From: Dipteris shenzhenensis | Taxonomy: Eukaryota > Polypodiophyta > Polypodiopsida > Gleicheniales | DNA: 64,000 nt | Strand: one strand, 5' to 3' | Assembly (NCBI GenBank): GCA_047967505.1 | Contig: CM106540.1 | Shown here: in pieces, positions 59,262 through 64,000 of the stretch | How positions within the stretch are numbered: the stretch's first letter is position 1 | Layout of the letters: each line of letters begins with the position of its first letter | Notes under the pieces: model-generated | What the model was told of the DNA's origin: nothing | The model's input: the letters and a program-made list of their open reading frames with translations, nothing else | Database searches by the model: none | Program-made: the position numbers and the translations under genes

Positions 59262-60228
59262 ATGACTAGGCAAACTATGGATGCATCGAGTCATGCCAAA
59301 GCCAATATTCATATGCCTAATGATGTTCCTGGGGTTGGACAAGGATTTGTAGAAGAGGATCTTAATTCCCAAATGGGCACTACCCCACCACTTGATCCAC
59401 CCTATGGGATTGTTAACCAAGATATAGGTCACAATCCTCTCAAAGAGGTATTCCACATGCATAGGAGGAAAATGTAGGTTGTGCACATGGTCAAGAATGG
59501 GAATTTTTCATTAATATTTATGACTATCTAGAGTGGTAATGCAAGTATTGTGGAATAAAATCAAGGGGAGCACTTTGAATAAGGGGTCACTTGAGTGGTG
59601 ACTCAAGAAAGAGCATTCAGCATTGTGCAACCCCAAGAGCTGTTGCAGTAGCTGATACCTTGATTGAGAAGTTGCAATCTTCTAGAAAAATACAAAGAAT
59701 ATAAATTTGGGAATACCTTCTCCTAATTTCAGGCAATCTACGATAGTTGAGAGCATCTAGATTCAAGATTTGGAGAATGCACCATATGTTCTTGGTAGAT
59801 CATTTCTGCAGTCAGAATATCCACTGAGTATGGTCGATAACAATGGTATGAGAGCTCCATGGAATTGCATTGCTAACTATGGATTGAGCTTCAAGCCCCC
59901 TTCATACCACACCTTGCATACAACATTGTTAGACAAGGAATATGAAGAAGAGAAAGATCACATAAATTGCAGCATCTTCGAACACATGTATAACACTGGA
60001 TGCACAATTGTCTTAGATGGGTGGACAAGCATAAAACGCCATGCTTCATTCAATGTGATGGTTATATCACCACGTGGGGAGGCCTTCCACATGTCAATTG
60101 ATGCCTCACATGTAAAGAAGTCGAGGACATATATAGTTGGTGTGTTATCAAAGGTTATAAGGGTGGCAACAAGGTGTTGTCTCATCGTGCACCAGGGTTT
60201 GGCTTGATGATGGTGCTAATCCTTTGGC
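59262..60228 (+). pseudogene. hAT-like BED/DUF659 remnant, copy 2
   Basis: Open core at 59770-60207. One amino-acid change (Leu to Phe near 'KRHASxNVM') relative to copy 1, and a 4 bp loss near 59577 in the BED-finger region. Confidence 0.83.
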
Positions 60229-60813
60229 AGTTGGAATATAAACATTGCATTTAAGAATGTATTTCTATTGTCAATGATTTATCTTTTGCCAATTGCATGT
60301 GGCAACATGTTTTGTTACTATTACTTTTTTCCTTTCTTTTTTTTACAACTACTTTGTAGATGACAATGTCTATAAAAGACTTGTAAATTGGACGTTGCAA
60401 TAGGATGGCATGCGGCAATTACTTGGTTTGGGTCCATATTTAAAGAATGTCTTTTAGAAAGACTGTATGTAAGCAATTGGTGTTATAACATTATGTGTTT
60501 CATTGTTGCTTATAATAAGACATCTAATGCAACTCATTTTGATGTTTGTTATCTAGATAGTTTTGAAAACAAAATAAAAAATTAGTTTTCACATCATGCT
60601 TACTTGGAAGAAATTAAGGTAACATTACATAAATTTATATTTTCGTATTTATGAAAATAGTAAATTTAATTTTTGTACTGATAGTATTAATGAATTAAGT
60701 GCACATTTTTTTGGATCAAGACATTGTTTTCTATTTTATCATTGTTAATGCCACACCTCGTAGCAAAATACTAGTTAAAGAAAGTAGTGTAGATCAAGAG
60801 CATTGTTCTCAAT

Positions 60814-62262
60814 TTACATATTGCAAAAGTTGCATGAATGTTTGCTATGGTCAAAACTATGAATTGTCATGCAAGTAAACTTGAAAGAACACAAATTTGA
60901 AAGAACATATATTTTAGCCACATAATACCATGTACATCCGTCATGGATCATAGTGTCATACTCAAATAATGGCCAGGGTCCTAGACACACCTCTCCTAAG
61001 CCCAAGACCATATACAATGCTTTTGATATTTGAACTTTACAAAGCAGGCATACAGATTGTCTTGGCCAGTAATCTACTAAACAATAAACATGAAACCTAT
61101 GATGGCAAGGCAAAATATAGTGGCCAGTTGAGTCATCAAATAAACATTGGCATATAGTATATAGACATGCATCTGGATGCTCCATGGAAAGCACTTGCAT
61201 GGCATACAGTTGGTGGCTAGATGGGTGCAAACAAATAGCCAACCACACCTTTGTACCCATGTCACCAATCAATGCTACACGTGCATCATGGTTCCCTTGT
61301 CGTCGCAATCGGGTGTTGAGCTCTTGAAGCCTCTTTAATTGAGCATGAAGGGCTACTATCTAATTTTGTAGCTCAGGCTCAGTCTTTGGTCTTTCATTTT
61401 CTAGGCATTTAACATGCTCAATCTGGGCCATGCTCTCCTCACGTAGCTACGCCACATGTTTCTCTAGTGGCCCACATGCACCCTCTAATGCCTCTAATAA
61501 TTGTGATTGCATGATTGTGACTTCTGTGCAACCACATGTACACTTATCCGATAAGAGGAGAAGTCCACCCGAATGCCTTTGATGAACTCCACATAGAGAA
61601 ACTTCGCAAAGTATTGGCCCACCTTGTTGTGATGGGTGGCTTTCCCTATACCTTGATATAAATATCTCTAGCATTTTTTTTGATTCACTCATCTAGGTAG
61701 TTCGCAATCTTTCAATGGCCATGCCGGTCGAGCCCTTGGGTTGGTGTGGTCGCACCTTACCCTATCATTTTTCTATGTCTCCTAGATTGGCAGCAACCAA
61801 CTTCACCTTCATCGGCCTCTAAGGGCCAGATTCGCAATAGCTCTTGTTTTGAGACAAGTCTATTCACCTCCTTCCATTGCAAACCTAGAAAAGTAGTGCA
61901 TATGATGTTGATTACTAGTTCATAGGTAATAAAAAACCATAAATTTAATATTAAATGTGTGCAAAAATATTAACATTCAGACCTTTAGGGTTAGCATATC
62001 TTGATGTGCGGGCAATCATCTATGGCACACATTCAAACGTTGCACTAGCTAATCTACACAATTGCTCAATGTGCACACATTGTTGCTCCTCCTCAGCCTC
62101 CTCTTGCATCAAGGGATTCTTACCTACTCTCCTAGAACCTTCTAGTTCCCTAGGTGGGGGAGGAGATCCATGTCCTTGTGACATTCTGGTAATAGAGTGA
62201 TTGGATGCTTCATGACCTCGTGATTGTACGCAAGTTCTACATGCATCAAATTTAGTGTTCAT
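60814..62262 (-). pseudogene. Unknown broken gene with RING-like tail, copy 2
   Basis: Pieces at 61308-60814, 61692-61447 and 62262-62020, with the same stops as copy 1. The tail protein is identical in both copies. Confidence 0.4.
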
Positions 62263-62782
62263 AAGATCCCTAGCTATGATGTTGGATGCTCAATGCGTAT
62301 GTTACATGTAGTATGGTCTATGCAAGATGAGAGATGTTACATATATTAATTAAGATGCAACTTGTTATATCATACATGTATTACGCACGATGCACATGCA
62401 ATGAATTAACAAGAAAGAGGGATAGTTTTTAGTAAATTGCAATCTTTGATTATAGATAACAAAATAATAAATAAAAACTCATGTATATTGCAAATGCGCA
62501 AATGCCGAACGGCAAACACACGATTTTATTTCAAAAGGCTTTGATTACAAGAATTTTGGCACTTGGGATCTCAGTAAATACAAGACCAATCAAAAGGCCT
62601 ATGATGTTAGCCTACGTGTGAGGCTCATCTCCTCCAAGGGATGCATGGCCAATTGCCCCGTCACATCCTACTCTCCTCAGTATATTGCTAGCACCTACAT
62701 GCGTCCTTCACAATTCAGGGGTGGGATTCATTATATGTTCCCTTGCATGCCTTTTAACTTGCATAACGAGCTTGACTGTGGC

Positions 62783-64000
62783 ATCACTCAATCTTTGTTG
62801 AGATATTTCCGTGCATCTTCATAACATTGGATCATTTCAATGATGATAAATCCCAGTGTGTATGTGTCTGCATGAGGAGTGTATCTACCTTTTAATACTA
62901 TATATCGTAGCTTAGGTGCAAGCTCCTTTTTCCACAAATGTGCTTGCTCTTTCTTGTGAACTCTCTCGAAAACTCGGCATCTGTCTCCCTAGATTGCTTC
63001 TTTAATTTCTTGAATGCCTTTCAAGTCTCCGTGAAGTCCATGGCCATCCCCCAGTCTATAATGCCTATGTGACATCTAGAATTTCCAACAAAATCTATGA
63101 GAATGTTGCCCTGATGCAAGTTTGTGTGCATCCCACTTCTAGCATGCATCCAGGCTAATCCATCTACTAGAGCATGGATGATATGTAGAAGATTCTGGCA
63201 AAATACATTGACTCGAGATGTCCAATGTATCTTGGAGTCTCCCCATTGCTATGGCATCAAATCTACCCCTCCCCTTAGAACCTGGTGGACGTAGTGTGTG
63301 AACGTGCCCTCACACATTGGCAAGATTTGAAGAAACTAGAGCAAACTGCCACCATTGGACAAGCACTAGATGTCAGATCTGCATTTGTGCTTCCCTCCTT
63401 GACTCTCATGTGCGAGCCCCAATATTCCCCTTGTACTTCTGGTTGGCATTTTCCACATGATATGGCAATCATGGGGGTCCTACCAAACTCACTTTAAATA
63501 TGCTTCCATATGTCCTTGAGCTCACCTTCTCACCAACTTCTATCTCTTTCTCAGTGAGATATGTCAAGGAAGACACATGGCTTATGTTACTTGCCAGATG
63601 CTGGTCTCTTTGGAGGTCATAGCTCCTGGCTGAGGTTACATGCTCTTCACCTATAGCTAGGTACATGGCTTGACCATAGGCAAATGTGTCCTTGTTATCT
63701 TAGCTCATAGCCACCATCACTTGTCGATCTAGTGCATGCAACCGTTTGCTTGTACTAATCCCACCTTACTATCTCCAACTCTAGGTAAGGATGGGATCCA
63801 CATTACATGCTTCCTTGAAGCGCATCTCTGCATTTCCTATGAAATTGTGAACCCAAATCATTCCATCGCTCTCCCATTGCACAAAGTTGACAAGATTCTC
63901 ACTGCCTTCAGATCACAAAGCATCCTTAATAATCCTTCTCTTCATACTATTGATTCCCTCTAGAGTGGATACTATTGTTCACATCTCACTCTCATGCATA
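62783..64000 (-). pseudogene. Protein-kinase-like pseudogene, copy 2 (cut by window end)
   Basis: Same kinase landmarks as copy 1. A 21 bp deletion near 63762 lies upstream of the glycine-rich-loop region. The N-terminal region runs off the window. Confidence 0.7.

Larger units (their letters stand above)
43691..64000 (+). repeat. Large direct duplication, copy 2 (continues past the window)
   Basis: Near-identical to 14806-35137 in the same orientation and the same order of elements, with small indels and scattered substitutions. The right end is not reached. Confidence 0.97.

Overview
The window looks like transposon-rich nuclear DNA of a land plant. Evidence: a 1.1 kb degenerate TTTAGGG (plant-type telomere motif) array, Copia and Gypsy retrotransposon remnants with the usual plant initiator-Met tRNA primer site, hAT transposase remnants, and broken fragments of plant genes (cellulose-synthase-like, CPP/TSO1-like, plant VTT/SNARE-associated Golgi protein, NB-ARC, protein kinase). 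I cannot place it more finely than land plant. I found no gene I would call intact, and no tRNA, rRNA or CRISPR.

Layout: 1-1.0 kb, an interrupted ORF with a barrel-like C-terminal module. 2.3-3.9 kb, fragments of two unrelated plant genes (Csl, CPP) in one orientation. 5.25-7.25 kb, a lone LTR and five 281 bp tandem units. 7.4-9.2 kb, a hAT-type pseudogene. 9.8-11.1 kb, a Gypsy integrase pseudogene. 12.1-14.2 kb, (CT)n, a C-rich minisatellite and the telomere-like array. 14.8-35.1 kb, copy 1 of a large direct duplication. 35.1-43.7 kb, sequence present once here, with small tandem duplications and the body of an LTR element. 43.7-64.0 kb, copy 2, still running at the window edge.

The duplicated block (14806-35137 and 43691-64000) keeps an offset of 28.86-28.89 kb throughout. 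It holds a Copia-3 LTR end, a ~181 bp minisatellite, gag/protease/pre-integrase remnants of Copia-2, gag/protease/integrase of Copia-1, an LTR that cuts a LINE reverse transcriptase, and a complete 2.4 kb LTR element in the same LINE. It also holds a 6 kb stretch with hAT-like, Cys/His-rich and kinase-like remnants lying between two clusters of short inverted repeats.

The most interesting object is the 2.4 kb LTR element (26760-29134; 55646-58020). It has two LTRs, a PBS, a PPT and a perfect 5 bp target duplication, but no recognisable gag or pol. Instead its interior carries intron-free remnants of a VTT-domain membrane protein gene and an NB-ARC kinase-2/RNBS-B segment, both in the element's own orientation. 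Copia-3 is complete, with a TATAT target duplication, across the left breakpoint of copy 2, but is cut at 14806 in copy 1. That suggests copy 2 keeps the older junction. Many in-frame stops are TAG where the family has Gln, or TGA where it has Arg, as expected from methyl-cytosine decay of silenced DNA.
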